Source: Odiellus spinosus
Lineage: Eukaryota > Arthropoda > Arachnida > Opiliones > Phalangiidae
Assembly: GCA_963920705.1 (NCBI GenBank)
Contig: OY987240.1
Span: forward strand, 930,001 to 994,000
Length of the DNA: 64,000 bases
Reading direction: 5' to 3'
Below are positions 33,104-49,200 of the stretch, piece after piece. The position numbers were made by a program, and so were the translations under genes. Below the pieces are notes generated by a model. The model worked only from the letters and a program-made list of their open reading frames with translations, did no database searches and was not told the DNA's origin. How positions within the stretch are numbered: position 1 is the stretch's first letter; each line of letters begins with the position of its first letter.

Positions 33104-36100
33104 TCAAAAAACATCTAATATCAAAAAGCGAATTTTTAAAATCTGAAATTTGACTATTTTGATATTGTATAATATCTTGAATTGGCCATATTTTTCTTGT
33201 TTTTCAACGGATTTTTGAAAACTCTTATTATTTAGACTCTCCATTAATTGCTCTTTCGAATGACTTTTGTTTTGTCTAAATTGCCAAAACGTGACAAATA
33301 TAAAATGGGTTGAAATGAAGCTAAAACGCTTAAAAATCAAACATTATTGGATTCAAATGGACTCAAAACATTTGATTTTTAAGCGATTTAGACAAAATCA
33401 ACACGTATCGAAAGAGCAAATATTGGTCTATCTAAAAAACAAGAGTTTTGGAAAATCCGTTGAAAAACATGGAAAATATAGCCAATTCAAAAAACATCTA
33501 ATATCAAAAAGCGAATTTTTAAAATCTGAAATTTGACTATTTTGATATTGTATGGTTTCTTGAATTGGCCATATTTTTCTTGTTTTTCAACGGATTTTTG
33601 AAAACTCTTATTATTTAGACTGTCCATTAATTGCTCTTTCGAATGACTTTGGTTTTGTCTAAATTGCCAAAACGTGACAAATATAAAATTGGTTAAAATT
33701 AAGAAAAAACGCTTAAAAATCCAAGATTATTGGATTCAAATGAACACAAAACTTTTGATTTTTAAGCGATTTAGACAAAATTAAGACCACTCGAAAGAGC
33801 AAATATTGGTCTATCTAAAAAACAAGAGTTTTGGAAAATCCGTTGAAAAACATGGAAAATATGGACAATTCAAAAAACATCTAATATCAAAAAGCGAATT
33901 TTTAAAATCTGAAATTTGACTATTTTGATATTGTATAATATCTTGAATTGGCCATATTTTTCTTGTTTTTCAACGGATTTTTGAAAACTCTTATTATTTA
34001 GACTCTCCATTAATTGCTCTTTCGAATGACTTTTGTTTTGTCTAAATTGCCAAAACGTGACAAATATAAAATGGGTTGAAATGAAGCTAAAACGCTTAAA
34101 AATCAAACATTATTGGATTCAAATGGACTCAAAACATTTGATTTTTAAGCGATTTAGACAAAATCAACACGTATCGAAAGAGCAAATATTGGTCTATCTA
34201 AAAAACAAGAGTTTTGGAAAATCCGTTGAAAAACATGGAAAATATAGCCAATTCAAAAAACATCTAATATCAAAAAGCGAATTTTTAAAATCTGAAATTT
34301 GACTATTTTGATATTGTATGGTTTCTTGAATTGGCCATATTTTTCTTGTTTTTCAACGGATTTTTGAAAACTCTTATTATTTAGACTGTCCATTAATTGC
34401 TCTTTCGAATGACTTTGGTTTTGTCTAAATTGCCAAAACGTGACAAATATAAAATTGGTTAAAATTAAGAAAAAACGCTTAAAAATCCAAGATTATTGGA
34501 TTCAAATGAACACAAAACTTTTGATTTTTAAGCGATTTAGACAAAATTAAGACCACTCGAAAGAGCAAATATTGGTCTATCTAAAAAACAAGAGTTTTGG
34601 AAAATCCGTTGAAAAACATGGAAAATATGGACAATTCAAAAACATCTAATATAAAAAAGCGAATTTTTAAAATCTGAAATTTGACTATTTTGATATTGTA
34701 TGGTTTCTTGAATTGGCCATATTTCTCTTGTTTTTCAACGGATTTTTGAAAACTCTTATTATTTAGACTGTCCATTAATTGCTCTTTCGAATGGCTTTGG
34801 TTTTGTCTAAATTGACAAAACGTGACAAATATAAAATTGGTTAAAATTAAGAAAAAACGCTTAAAAATCCAAGATTATTGGATTCAAATGGACACAAAAC
34901 TTTTGATTTTAAAGCGATTTAGACAAAATTAAGACCACTTGAAAGACCAAATTTTGGTCTATCTAAAAAACAAGAATTTTGGAAAATTCGTTGAAAAACA
35001 TGGAAAATATAGCCAATTCAAAAAACATCTAATATCAAAAAGCGAATTTTTAAAATCTGAAATTTGTCTATTTTGATACTGTATGGTTTCTTGAATTGGC
35101 CAAATTTTCTTGTTTTTCAACGGATTTTTGAAAACTCTTATTATTTAGACTGTCCATTAATTGCTCTTTCGAATGGCTTTGGTTTTGTCTAAATTGCCAA
35201 AACGTGACAAATATAAAATTGGTTAAAATTAAGAAAAAACGCTTAAAAATCCAAGATTATTGGATTCAAATGAACACAAAACTTTTGATTTTTAAGCGAT
35301 TTAGACAAAATTAAGACCACTCGAAAGAGCAAATATTGGTCTATCTAAAAAACAAGAGTTTTGGAAAATCCGTTGAAAAACATGGAAAATATGGACAATT
35401 CAAAAAACATCTAATATCAAAAAGCGAATTTTTAAAATCTGAAATTTGACTATTTTGATATTGTATAATATCTTGAATTGGCCATATTTTTCTTGTTTTT
35501 CAACGGATTTTTGAAAACTCTTATTATTTAGACTCTCCATTAATTGCTCTTTCGAATGACTTTGGTTTTGTCTAAATTGCCAAAACGTGACAAATATAAA
35601 ATGGGTTGAAATGAAGCTAAAACGCTTAAAAATCAAACATTATTGGATTCAAATGGACTCAAAACATTTGATTTTTAAGCGATTTAGACAAAATCAACAC
35701 GTATCGAAAGAGCAAATATTGGTCTATCTAAAAAACAAGAGTTTTGGAAAATCCGTTGAAAAACATGGAAAATATAGCCAATTCAAAAAACATCTAATAT
35801 CCAAAAGCGAATTTTTAAAATCTGAAATTTGACTATTTTGATATTGTATGGTTTCTTGAATTGGCCATATTTTTCTTGTTTTTCAACGGATTTTTGAAAA
35901 CTTTTATTATTTAGACTGTCCATTAATTGCTCTTTCGAATGACTTTGGTTTTGTCTAAATTGCCAAAACGTGACAAATATAAAATTGGTTAAAATTAAGA
36001 AAAAACGCTTAAAAATCCAAGATTATTGGATTCAAATGAACACAAAACTTTTGATTTTTAAGCGATTTAGACAAAATTAAGACCACTCGAAAGAGCAAAT

Positions 36101-38500
36101 ATTGGTCTATCTAAAAAACAAGAGTTTTGGAAAATCCGTTGAAAAACATGGAAAATATGGACAATTCAAAAAACATCTAATATCAAAAAGCGAATTTTTA
36201 AAATCTGAAATTTGACTATTTTGATATTGTATAATATCTTGAATTGGCCATATTTTTCTTGTTTTTCAACGGATTTTTGAAAACTCTTATTATTTAGACT
36301 CTCCATTAATTGCTCTTTCGAATGACTTTTGTTTTGTCTAAATTGCCAAAACGTGACAAATATAAAATGGGTTGAAATGAAGCTAAAACGCTTAAAAATC
36401 AAACATTATTGGATTCAAATGGACTCAAAACATTTGATTTTTAAGCGATTTAGACAAAATCAACACGTATCGAAAGAGCAAATATTGGTCTATCTAAAAA
36501 ACAAGAGTTTTGGAAAATCCGTTGAAAAACATGGAAAATATAGCCAATTCAAAAAACATCTAATATCAAAAAGCGAATTTTTAAAATCTGAAATTTGACT
36601 ATTTTGATATTGTATGGTTTCTTGAATTGGCCATATTTTTCTTGTTTTTCAACGGATTTTTGAAAACTCTTATTATTTAGACTGTCCATTAATTGCTCTT
36701 TCGAATGACTTTGGTTTTGTCTAAATTGCCAAAACGTGACAAATATAAAATTGGTTAAAATTAAGAAAAAACGCTTAAAAATCCAAGATTATTGGATTCA
36801 AATGAACACAAAACTTTTGATTTTTAAGCGATTTAGACAAAATTAAGACCACTCGAAAGAGCAAATATTGGTCTATCTAAAAAACAAGAGTTTTGGAAAA
36901 TCCGTTGAAAAACATGGAAAATATGGACAATTCAAAAACATCTAATATCAAAAAGCGAATTTTTAAAATCTGAAATTTGACTATTTTGATATTGTATGGT
37001 TTCTTGAATTGGCCATATTTCTCTTGTTTTTCAACGGATTTTTGAAAACTCTTATTATTTAGACTGTCCATTAATTGCTCTTTCGAATGGCTTTGGTTTT
37101 GTCTAAATTGACAAAACGTGACAAATATAAAATTGGTTAAAATTAAGAAAAAACGCTTAAAAATCCAAGATTATTGGATTCAAATGGACACAAAACTTTT
37201 GATTTTAAAGCGATTTAGACAAAATTAAGACCACTCGAAAGACCAAATTTTGGTCTATCTAAAAAACAAGAATTTTGGAAAATTCGTTGAAAAACATGGA
37301 AAATATAGCCAATTCAAAAAACATCTAATATCAAAAAGCGAATTTTTAAAATCTGAAATTTGTCTATTTTGATACTGTATGGTTTCTTGAATTGGCCAAA
37401 TTTTCTTGTTTTTCAACGGATTTTTGAAAACTCTTATTATTTAGACTGTCCATTAATTGCTCTTTCGAATGGCTTTGGTTTTGTCTAAATTGCCAAAACG
37501 TGACAAATATAAAATTGGTTAAAATTAAGAAAAAACGCTTAAAAATCCAAGATTATTGGATTCAAATGAACACAAAACTTTTGATTTTTAAGCGATTTAG
37601 ACAAAATTAAGACCACTCGAAAGAGCAAATATTGGTCTATCTAAAAAACAAGAGTTTTGGAAAATCCGTTGAAAAACATGGAAAATATGGACAATTCAAA
37701 AAACATCTAATATCAAAAAGCGAATTTTTAAAATCTGAAATTTGACTATTTTGATATTGTATAATATCTTGAATTGGCCATATTTTTCTTGTTTTTCAAC
37801 GGATTTTTGAAAACTCTTATTATTTAGACTCTCCATTAATTGCTCTTTCGAATGACTTTGGTTTTGTCTAAATTGCCAAAACGTGACAAATATAAAATGG
37901 GTTGAAATGAAGCTAAAACGCTTAAAAATCAAACATTATTGGATTCAAATGGACTCAAAACATTTGATTTTTAAGCGATTTAGACAAAATCAACACGTAT
38001 CGAAAGAGCAAATATTGGTCTATCTAAAAAACAAGAGTTTTGGAAAATCCGTTGAAAAACATGGAAAATATAGCCAATTCAAAAAACATCTAATATCCAA
38101 AAGCGAATTTTTAAAATCTGAAATTTGACTATTTTGATATTGTATGGTTTCTTGAATTGGCCATATTTTTCTTGTTTTTCAACGGATTTTTGAAAACTTT
38201 TATTATTTAGACTGTCCATTAATTGCTCTTTCGAATGACTTTGGTTTTGTCTAAATTGCCAAAACGTGACAAATATAAAATTGGTTAAAATTAAGAAAAA
38301 ACGCTTAAAAATCCAAGATTATTGGATTCAAATGAACACAAAACTTTTGATTTTTAAGCGATTTAGACAAAATTAAGACCACTCGAAAGAGCAAATATTG
38401 GTCTATCTAAAAAACAAGAGTTTTGGAAAATCCGTTGAAAAACATGGAAAATATGGACAATTCAAAAAACATCTAATATCAAAAAGCGAATTTTTAAAAT
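33104..38500. repeat. Higher-order repeat, hexamer of 2,296 bp, about 2.3 copies
   Basis: Minus-strand markers start at 33104, 35400 and 37696 (2,296 apart) and at 33870 and 36166. Shared variants are GTATAATATCTTG, GACTCTCCATTAAT and ATGGACTCAAAAC. The TGATACTGTATGG plus GGCCAAATTTTC monomer occurs at about 35076 and 37374. A local dimer (33104 to 33870, 766 bp) lies inside the first copy. The third copy breaks off near 38.5 kb. Confidence 0.8.
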
Positions 38501-41500
38501 CTGAAATTTGACTATTTTGATATTATATGATTTCTTGAATTGGCCATATTTTTCTTGTTTTTCAACGGATTTTTGAAAACTCTTATTATTTAGACTGTCC
38601 ATTAATTGCTCTTTCGAATGACTTTGGTTTTGTCTAAATTTCCAAAACGTGACAAATATAAAATTGGTTAAAATTAAGAAAAAACGCTTAAAAATCCAAG
38701 ATTATTGGATTAAAATGAACACAAAACTTTTGATTTTTAAGCGATTTAGACAAAATTAAGACCACTCGAAAGAGCAAATATTGGTCTATCTAAAAAACAA
38801 GAGTTTTGGAAAATCCGTTGAAAAACATGGAAAATATGGACAATTCAAAAAACATCTAATATCAAAAAGCGAATTTTTAAAATCTGAAATTTGACTATTT
38901 TGATATTGTATAATATCTTGAATTGGCCATATTTTTCTTGTTTTTCAACGGATTTTTGAAAACTCTTATTATTTAGACTCTCCATTAATTGCTCTTTCGA
39001 ATGACTTTTGTTTTGTCTAAATTGCCAAAACGTGACAAATATAAAATGGGTTGAAATGAAGCTAAAACGCTTAAAAATCAAACATTATTGGATTCAAATG
39101 GACTCAAAACATTTGATTTTTAAGCGATTTAGACAAAATCAACACGTATCGAAAGAGCAAATATTGGTCTATCTAAAAAACAAGAGTTTTGGAAAATCCG
39201 TTGAAAAACATGGAAAATATAGCCAATTCAAAAAACATCTAATATCAAAAAGCGAATTTTTAAAATCTGAAATTTGACTATTTTGATATTGTATGGTTTC
39301 TTGAATTGGCCATATTTTTCTTGTTTTTCAACGGATTTTTGAAAACTCTTATTATTTAGACTGTCCATTAATTGCTCTTTCGAATGACTTTGGTTTTGTC
39401 TAAATTGCCAAAACGTGACAAATATAAAATTGGTTAAAATTAAGAAAAAACGCTTAAAAATCCAAGATTATTGGATTCAAATGAACACAAAACTTTTGAT
39501 GTTTAAGCGATTTAGACAAAATTAAGACCACTCGAAAGAGCAAATATTGGTCTATCTAAAAAACAAGAGATTTGGAAAATCCGTTGAAAAACATGGAAAA
39601 TATGGACAATTCAAAAAACATCTAATATCAAAAAGCGAATTTTTAAAATCTGAAATTTGACTATTTTGATATTGTATAATTTCTTGAATTGGCCATATTT
39701 TTCTTGTTTTTCAACGGATTTTTGAAAACTCTTATTATTTAGACTGTCCATTAATTGCTCTTTCGAATGACTTTGGTTTTGTCTAAATTGCCAAAACGTG
39801 ACAAATATAAAATGGGTTGAAATGAAGCTAAAACGCTTAAAAATCAAACATTATTGGATTCAAATGGACACAAAACATTTGATTTTTAAGCGATTTAGAC
39901 AAAATCAACACGTATCGAAAGAGCAAATTTAGGTCTATCTAAAAAACAAGAGTTTTGGAAAATCCGTTGAAAAACATGGAAAATATAGCCAATTCAAAAA
40001 ACATCTTATATCAAAAAGCGAATTTTTAAAATCTGAAATTTGACTATTTTGATATTGTATGATTTCTTGAATTGGCCATATTTTTCTTGTTTTTCAACGG
40101 ATTTTTGAAAACTCTTATTATTTAGACTGTCCATTAATTGCTCTTTCGAATGACTTTGGTTTTGTCTATATTGCCAAAACGTGACAAATATAAAATGGGT
40201 TGAAATTAAGCAAAACACTTAAAAATCCAAGATTATTGGATTCAAATGGACACAAAACTTTTGATTTTTAAGCGATTTAGACAAAATTAAGAGCACTCGA
40301 AAGAGCAAATATTGGTCTATCTAAAAAACAAGAGTTTTGGAAAATCCGTTGAAAAACATGGAAAATATAGCCAATTCAAAAAACATCTAATATCAAAAAG
40401 CGAATTTTTAAAATCTGAAATTTGACTATTTTGATATTATATGATTTCTTGAATTGGCCATATTTTTCTTGTTTTTCAACGGATTTTTGAAAACTCTTAT
40501 TATTTAGACTGTCCATTAATTGCTCTTTCGAATGACTTTGGTTTTGTCTAAATTTCCAAAACGTGACAAATATAAAATTGGTTAAAATTAAGAAAAAACG
40601 CTTAAAAATCCAAGATTATTGGTTTCAAATGAACACAAAACTTTTGATTTTTAAGCGATTTAGACAAAATTAAGACCACTCGAAAGAGCAAATATTGGTC
40701 TATCTAAAAAACAAGAGTTTTGGAAAATCCGTTGAAAAACATGGAAAATATGGACAATTCAAAAAACATCTAATATCAAAAAGCGAATTTTTAAAAACTG
40801 AAATTTGACTATTTTGATATTGTATAATTTCTTGAATTGGCCATATTTTTCTTGTTTTTCAACGGATTTTTGAAAACTCTTATTATTTAGACTGTCCATT
40901 AATTGCTCTTTCGAATGACTTTGGTTTTGTCTAAATTGCCAAAACGTGACAAATATAAAATGGGTTGAAATGAAGCTAAAACGCTTAAAAATCAAACATT
41001 ATTGGATTCAAATGGACACAAAACATTTGATTTTTAAGCGATTTAGACAAAATCAACACGAATGGAAAGAGCAAATATTGGTCTATCTAAAAAACAAGAG
41101 TTTCGGAAAATCCGTTGAAAAACATGGAAAATATAGCCAATTCAAAAAACATCTAATATCAAAAAGCGAATTTTTAAAATCTGAAATTTGACTATTTTGA
41201 TATAGTATGATTTCTTGAATTGGCCATATTTTTCTTGTTTTTCAGCGGATTTTTGAAAACTCTTATTATTTAGACTGTCCATTAATTGCTCTTTCGAATG
41301 ACTTTGGTTTTGTCTAAGTTGCCAAAACGTGACAAATATAAAATTGGTTAAAATTAAGAAAAAACGCTTAAAAATCCAAGATTATTGGATTCAAATGAAC
41401 ACAAAACTTTTGATTTTTAAGCGATTTAGACAAAATTAAGACCACTCGAAAGAGCAAATTTTGGTCTATCTAAAAAACAAGAGTTTTGGAAAATCCGTTG

Positions 41501-44500
41501 AAAAACATGGAAAATATGGACAATTCAAAAAACATCTAATATCAAAAAGCGAATTTTTAAAATCTGAAATTTGACTATTTTGATATTGTATAATTTCTTG
41601 AATTGGCCATATTTTTCTTGTTTTTCAACGGATTTTTGAAAACTCTTATTATTTAGACTGTCCATTAATTGCTCTTTCGAATGACTTTGGTTTTGTCTAA
41701 ATTTCCAAAACGTGACAAATATAAAATTGGTTAAAATTAAGAAAAAACGCTTAAAAATCCAAGATTATTGGTTTCAAATGAACACAAAACTTTTGATTTT
41801 TAAGCGATTTAGACAAAATTAAGACCACTCGAAAGAGCAAATATTGGTCTATCTAAAAAACAAGAGTTTTGGAAAATCCGTTGAAAAACATGGAAAATAT
41901 GGACAATTCAAAAAACATCTAATATCAAAAAGCGAATTTTTAAAATCTGAAATTTGACTATTTTGATATTGTATAATTTCTTGAATTGGCCATATTTCTC
42001 TTGTTTTTCAACGGATTTTTGAAAACTCTTATTATTTAGACTGTCCATTAATTGCTCTTTCGAATGGCTTTGGTTTTGTCTAAATTGACAAAACGTGACA
42101 AATATAAAATTGGTTAAAATTAAGAAAAAACGCTTAAAAATCCAAGATTATTGGATTCAAATGAACACAAAACTTTTGATTTTTAAGCGATTTAGACAAA
42201 ATTAAGACCACTCGAAAGAGCAAATATTGGTCTATCTAAAAAACAAGAGTTTTGGAAAATCCGTTGAAAAACATGGAAAATATGGACAATTCAAAAAACA
42301 TCTAATATCAAAAAGCGAATTTTTAAAATCTGAAATTTGACTATTTTGATATTATATGATTTCTTGAATTGGCCATATTTTTCTTGTTTTTCAACGGATT
42401 TTTGAAAACTCTTATTATTTAGACTGTCCATTAATTGCTCTTTCGAATGACTTTGGTTTTGTCTAAATTTCCAAAACGTGACAAATATAAAATTGGTTAA
42501 TATTAAGAAAAAACGCTTAAAAATCCAAGATTATTGGTTTCAAATGAACACAAAACTTTTGATTTTTAAGCGATTTAGACAAAATTAAGACCACTCGAAA
42601 GAGCAAATATTGGTCTATCTAAAAAACAAGAGTTTTGGAAAATCCGTTGAAAAACATGGAAAATATGGACAATTCAAAAAACATCTAATATCAAAAAGCG
42701 AATTTTTAAAAACTGAAATTTGACTATTTTGATATTGTATAATTTCTTGAATTGGCCATATTTTTCTTGTTTTTCAACGGATTTTTGAAAACTCTTATTA
42801 TTTAGACTGTCCATTAATTGCTCTTTCGAATGACTTTGGTTTTGTCTAAATTGCCAAAACGTGACAAATATAAAATGGGTTGAAATGAAGCTAAAACGCT
42901 TAAAAATCAAACATTATTGGATTCAAATGGACACAAAACATTTGATTTTTAAGCGATTTAGACAAAATCAACACGAATGGAAAGAGCAAATATTGGTCTA
43001 TCTAAAAAACAAGAGTTTTGGAAAATCCGTTGAAAAACATGGAAAATATAGCCAATTCAAAAAACATCTAATATCAAAAAGCGAATTTTTAAAATCTGAA
43101 ATTTGACTATTTTGATATAGTATGATTTCTTGAATTGGCCATATTTTTCTTGTTTTTCAGCGGATTTTTGAAAACTCTTATTATTTAGACTGTCCATTAA
43201 TTGCTCTTTCGAATGACTTTGGTTTTGTCTAAGTTGCCAAAACGTGACAAATATAAAATTGGTTAAAATTAAGAAAAAACGCTTAAAAATCCAAGATTAT
43301 TGGATTCAAATGAACACAAAACTTTTGATTTTTAAGCGATTTAGACAAAATTAAGACCACTCGAAAGAGCAAATATTGGTCTATCTAAAAAACAAGAGTT
43401 TTGGAAAATCCGTTGAAAAACATGGAAAATATGGACAATTCAAAAAACATCTAATATCAAAAAGCGAATTTTTAAAATCTGAAATTTGACTATTTTGATA
43501 TTGTAGAATTTCTTGAATTGGCCATATTTTTCTTGTTTTTCAACGGATTTTTGAAAACTCTTATTATTTAGACTGTCCATTAATTGCTCTTTCGAATGAC
43601 TTTGGTTTTGTCTAAATTGCCAAAACGTGACAAATATAAAATGGGTTGAAATGAAGCTAAAACGCTTAAAAATCAAACATTATTGGATTCAAATAGACTC
43701 AAAACATTTGATTTTTAAGCGATTTAGACAAAATCAACACGTATCGAAAGAGCAAATATTGGTCTATCTAAAAAACAAGAGTTTTGGAAAATCCGTTGAA
43801 AAACATGGAAAATATGGACAATTCAAAAAACATCTAATATCAAAAAGCGAATTTTTAAAATCTGAAATTTGACTATTTTGATATTATATGATTTCTTGAA
43901 TTGGCCATATTTTTCTTGTTTTTCAACGGATTTTTGAAAACTCTTATTATTTAGACTGTCCATTAATTGCTCTTTCGAATGACTTTGGTTTTGTCTAAAT
44001 TTCCAAAACGTGACAAATATAAAATTGGTTAAAATTAAGAAAAAACGCTTAAAAATCCAAGATTATTGGTTTCAAATGAACACAAAACTTTTGATTTTTA
44101 AGCGATTTAGACAAAATTAAGACCACTCGAAAGAGCAAATATTGGTCTATCTAAAAAACAAGAGTTTTGGAAAATCCGTTGAAAAACATGGAAAATATGG
44201 ACAATTCAAAAAACATCTAATATCAAAAAGCGAATTTTTAAAAACTGAAATTTGACTATTTTGATATTGTATAATTTCTTGAATTGGCCATATTTTTCTT
44301 GTTTTTCAACGGATTTTTGAAAACTCTTATTATTTAGACTGTCCATTAATTGCTCTTTCGAATGACTTTGGTTTTGTCTAAATTGCCAAAACGTGACAAA
44401 TATAAAATGGGTTGAAATGAAGCTAAAACGCTTAAAAATCAAACATTATTGGATTCAAATGGACACAAAAAATTTGATTTTTAAGCGATTTAGACAAAAT

Positions 44501-46200
44501 CAACACGAATGGAAAGAGCAAATATTGGTCTATCTAAAAAACAAGAGTTTTGGAAAATCCGTTGAAAAACATGGAAAATATAGCCAATTCAAAAAACATC
44601 TAATATCAAAAAGCGAATTTTTAAAATCTGAAATTTGACTATTTTGATATAGTATGATTTCTTGAATTGGCCATATTTTTCTTGTTTTTCAGCGGATTTT
44701 TGAAAACTCTTATTATTTAGACTCCATTAATTGCTCTTTCGAATGACTTTGGTTTTGTCTAAGTTGCCAAAACATGACAAATATAAAATTGGTTAAAATT
44801 AAGAAAAAACGCTTAAAAATCCAAGATTATTGGATTCAAATGAACACAAAACTTTTGATTTTTAAGCGATTTAGACAAAATTAAGACCACTCGAAAGAGC
44901 AAATATTGGTCTATCTAAAAAACAAGAGTTTTGGAAAATCCGTTGAAAAACATGGAAAATATGGACAATTCAAAAAACATCTAATATCAAAAAGCGAATT
45001 TTTAAAATCTGAAATTTGACTATTTTGATATTGTATAATTTCTTGAATTGGCCATATTTTTCTTGTTTTTCAACGGATTTTTGAAAACTCTTATTATTTA
45101 GACTGTCCATTAATTGCTCTTTCGAATGACTTTGGTTTTGTCTAAATTGCCAAAACGTGACAAATATAAAATGGGTTGAAATGAAGCTAAAACGCTTAAA
45201 AATCAAACATTATTGGATTCAAATAGACTCAAAACATTTGATTTTTAAGCGATTTAGACAAAATCAACACGTATCGAAAGAGCAAATATTGGTCTATCTA
45301 AAAAACAAGAGTTTTGGAAAATCCGTTGAAAAACATGGAAAATATAGCCAATTCAAAAAACATCTAATATCAAAAAGCGAATTTTTAAAATCTGAAATTT
45401 GACTATTTTGATATTGTATGGTTTCTTGAATTGGCCATATTTTTCTTGTTTTTCAACGGATTTTTGAAAACTCTTATTATTTAGACTGTCCATTAATTGC
45501 TCTTTCGAATGACTTTGGTTTTGTCTAAATTGCCAAAACGTGACAAATATAAAATTGGTTAAAATTAAGAAAAAACGCTTAAAAATCCAAGATTATTGGA
45601 TTCAAATGAACACAAAACTTTTGATTTTTAAGCGATTTAGACAAAATTAAGACCACTCGAAAGAGCAAATATTGGTCTATCTAAAAAACAAGAGTATTGG
45701 AAAATCCGTTGAAAAACATGGAAAATATGGACAATTCAAAAAACATCTAATATCAAAAAGCGAATTTTTAAAATCTGAAATTTGACTATTTTGATATTAT
45801 ATGATTTCTTGAATTGGCCATATTTTTCTTGTTTTTCAACGGATTTTTGAAAACTCTTATTATTTAGACTGTCCATTAATTGCTCTTTCGAATGACTTTG
45901 GTTTTGTCTAAATTTCCAAAACGTGACAAATATAAAATTGGTTAAAATTAAGAAAAAACGCTTAAAAATCCAAGATTATTGGATTCAAATGAACACAAAA
46001 CTTTTGATTTTTAAGCGATTTAGACAAAATTAAGACCACTCGAAAGAGCAAATATTGGTCTATCTAAAAAACAAGAGTTTTGGAAAATCCGTTGAAAAAC
46101 ATGGAAAATATGGACAATTCAAAAAACATCTAATATCAAAAAGCGAATTTTTAAAAACTGAAATTTGACTATTTTGATATTGTATGGTTTCTTGAATTGG
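38501..46200. repeat. Satellite block: dimeric and pentameric alpha/beta copies
   Basis: Alpha copies with CACGAATGGAAAG lie at 40946, 42861 and 44393 (1,915 and 1,532 bp apart). Alternation of alpha and beta at 766 bp is clear from 42.7 to 45.4 kb. Shared variants are TTTTTAAAAACTG, TATTGGTTTCAAATG, TGATATAGTATG with TTTTTCAGCGG, and GTCTAAGTTGCC. Small deletions occur, such as GACTCCATTAAT near 44720. The last alpha copy before a long gap is at 45157. Confidence 0.7.
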
Positions 46201-49200
46201 CCATATTTCTCTTGTTTTTCAACGGATTTTTGAAAACTCTTATTATTTAGACTGTCCATTAATTGCTCTTTCGAATGGCTTTGGTTTTGTCTAAATTGAC
46301 AAAACGTGACAAATATAAAATTGGTTAAAATTAAGAAAAAATTCTTAAAAATCCAAGATTATTGGATTCAAATGGACACAAAAAATTTGATTTTAAAGCG
46401 ATTTAGACAAAATTAAGACCACTCGAAAGACCAAATTTTGGTCTATCTAAAAAACAAGAGTTTTGGAAAATTCGTTGAAAAACATGGAAAATATAGCCAA
46501 TTCAAAAAACATCTAATATCAAAAAGCGAATTTTTAAAATCTGAAATTTGTCTATTTTGATACTGTATGGTTTCTTGAATTGGCCAAATTTTCTTGTTTT
46601 TCAACGGATTTTTGAAAACTCTTATTATTTAGACTGTCCATTAATTGCTCTTTCGAATGGCTTTGGTTTTGTCTAAATTGCCAAAACGTGACAAATATAA
46701 AATTGGTTAAAATTAAGCAAAAACGCTTAAAAATCCAAGATTATTGGATTCAAATGGACACAAAACTTTTGATTTTTAAGCGATTTAGACAAAATTAAGA
46801 CCACTCGAAAGAGCAAATATTGGTCTATCTAAAAAACAAGAGTTTTGGAAAATCCGTTGAAAAACCTGGAAAATACGGCCAATTCAAAAAACATCTAATA
46901 TCAAAAAGCGAATTTTTAAAATCTGAAATTTGACTATTTTGATATTGTATGATTTCTTGAATTGGCCATATTTTTCTTGTTTTTCAACGGATTTTTGAAA
47001 ACTCTTATTATTTAGACTGTCCATTAATTGCTCTTTCGAATGACTTTGGTTTTGTCTAAATTGCCAAAACGTGACAAATATAAAATTGGTTAAAATTAAG
47101 CCAAAATGCTTAAAAATCCAAGATTATTGGATTCAAATGGACACAAAACTTTTGATTTTAAAGCGATTTAGACAAAATTAAGACCACTCGAAAGACCAAA
47201 TTTTGGTCTATCTAAAAAACAAGAGTTTTGGAAAATCCGTTGAAAAACATGGAAAATATGGCCAATTCAAAAAACATCTAATATCAAAAAGCGAATTTTT
47301 AAAATCTGAAATTTGACTATTTTGATATAGTATGATTTCTTGAATTGGTCATATTTTTCTTGTTTTTCAACGGATTTTTGAAAACTCTTATTATTTAGAC
47401 TGCCCATTAATTGCTCTTTCGAATGAATTTGGTTTTGTCTAAATTGCCAAAACGTGACAAATATAAAATTGGTTAAACGTAAGCAAAAACGCTTAAAAAT
47501 CCAAGATTATTGGATTCAAATGGACACAAAACTTTTGATTTTAAAGCGATTTAGACAAAATTAAGACCACTCGAAAGACCAAATTTTGGTCTATCTAAAA
47601 AACAAGAGTTTAGGAAAATCCGTTGAAAAACATGGAAAATATGGCCAATTCAAAAAACATCTAATATCAAAAAGCGAATTTTTAAAATCTGAAATTTGTC
47701 TATTTTGATATAGTATGATTTCTTGAATTGGTCATATTTTTCTTGTTTTTCAACGGATTTTTGAAAACTCTTATTATTTAGACTGTCCATTAATTGCTCT
47801 TTCGAATGACTTTGGTTTTGTCTAAATTGCCAAAACGTGACAAATATAAAATTGGTTAAAATTAAGCAAAAACGCTTAAAAATCCAAGATTATTGGATTC
47901 AAATGGACACAAAACTTTTGATTTTTAAGCGATTTAGACAAAATTAAGACCACTCGAAAGAGCAAATATTGGTCTATCTAAAAAACAAGAGTTTTGGAAA
48001 ATCCGTTGAAAAACCTGGAAAATACGGCCGATTCAAAAAACATCTAATATCAAAAAGCGAATTTTTAAAATCTGAAATTTGACTATTTTGATATTGTATG
48101 ATTTCTTGAATTGGCCATATTTTTCTTGTTTTTCAACGGATTTTTGAAAACTCTTATTATTTAGACTGTCCATTAATTGCTCTTTCGAATGACTTTGGTT
48201 TTGTCTAAATTGCCAAAACGTGACAAATATAAAATTGGTTAAAATTAAGCCAAAACGCTTAAAAATCCAAGATTATTGGATTCAAATGGACACAAAACTT
48301 TTGATTTTAAAGCGATTTAGACAAAAGTAAGACCACTCGAAAGACCAAATTTTGGTCTATCTAAAAAACAAGAGTTTTGGAAAATCCGTTGAAAAACATG
48401 GAAAATATGGCCAATTCAAAAAACATCTAATATCAAAAAGCGAATTTTTAAAATCTGAAATTTGACTATTTTGATATAGTATGATTTCTTGAATTGGTCA
48501 TATTTTTCTTGTTTTTCAACGGATTTTTGAAAACTCTTATTATTTAGACTGCCCATTAATTGCTCTTTCGAATGACTTTGGTTTTGTCTAAATTGCCAAA
48601 ACGTGACAAATATAAAATTGGTTAAACGTAAGCAAAAACGCTTAAAAATCCAAGATTATTGGATTCAAATGGACATAAAACTTTTGATTTTAAAGCGATT
48701 TAGACAAAATTAAGACCACTCGAAAGACCAAATTTTGGTCTATCTAAAAAACAAGAGTTTTGGAAAATTCGTTGAAAAACATGGAAAATATAGCCAATTC
48801 AAAAAACATCTAATATCAAAAAGCGAATTTTTAAAATCTGAAATTTGTCTATTTTGATACTGTATGGTTTCTTGAATTGGCCAAATTTTCTTGTTTTTCA
48901 ACGGATTTTTGAAAACTCTTATTATTTAGACTGTCCATTAATTGCTCTTTCGAATGGCTTTGGTTTTGTCTAAATTGCCAAAACGTGACAAATATAAAAT
49001 TGGTTAAAATTAAGCAAAAACGCTTAAAAATCCAAGATTATTGGATTCAAATGGACACAAAACTTTTGATTTTTAAGCGATTTAGACAAAATTAAGACCA
49101 CTCGAAAGAGCAAATATTGGTCTATCTAAAAAACAAGAGTTTTGGAAAATCCGTTGAAAAACCTGGAAAATACGGCTGATTCAAAAAACATCTAATATCA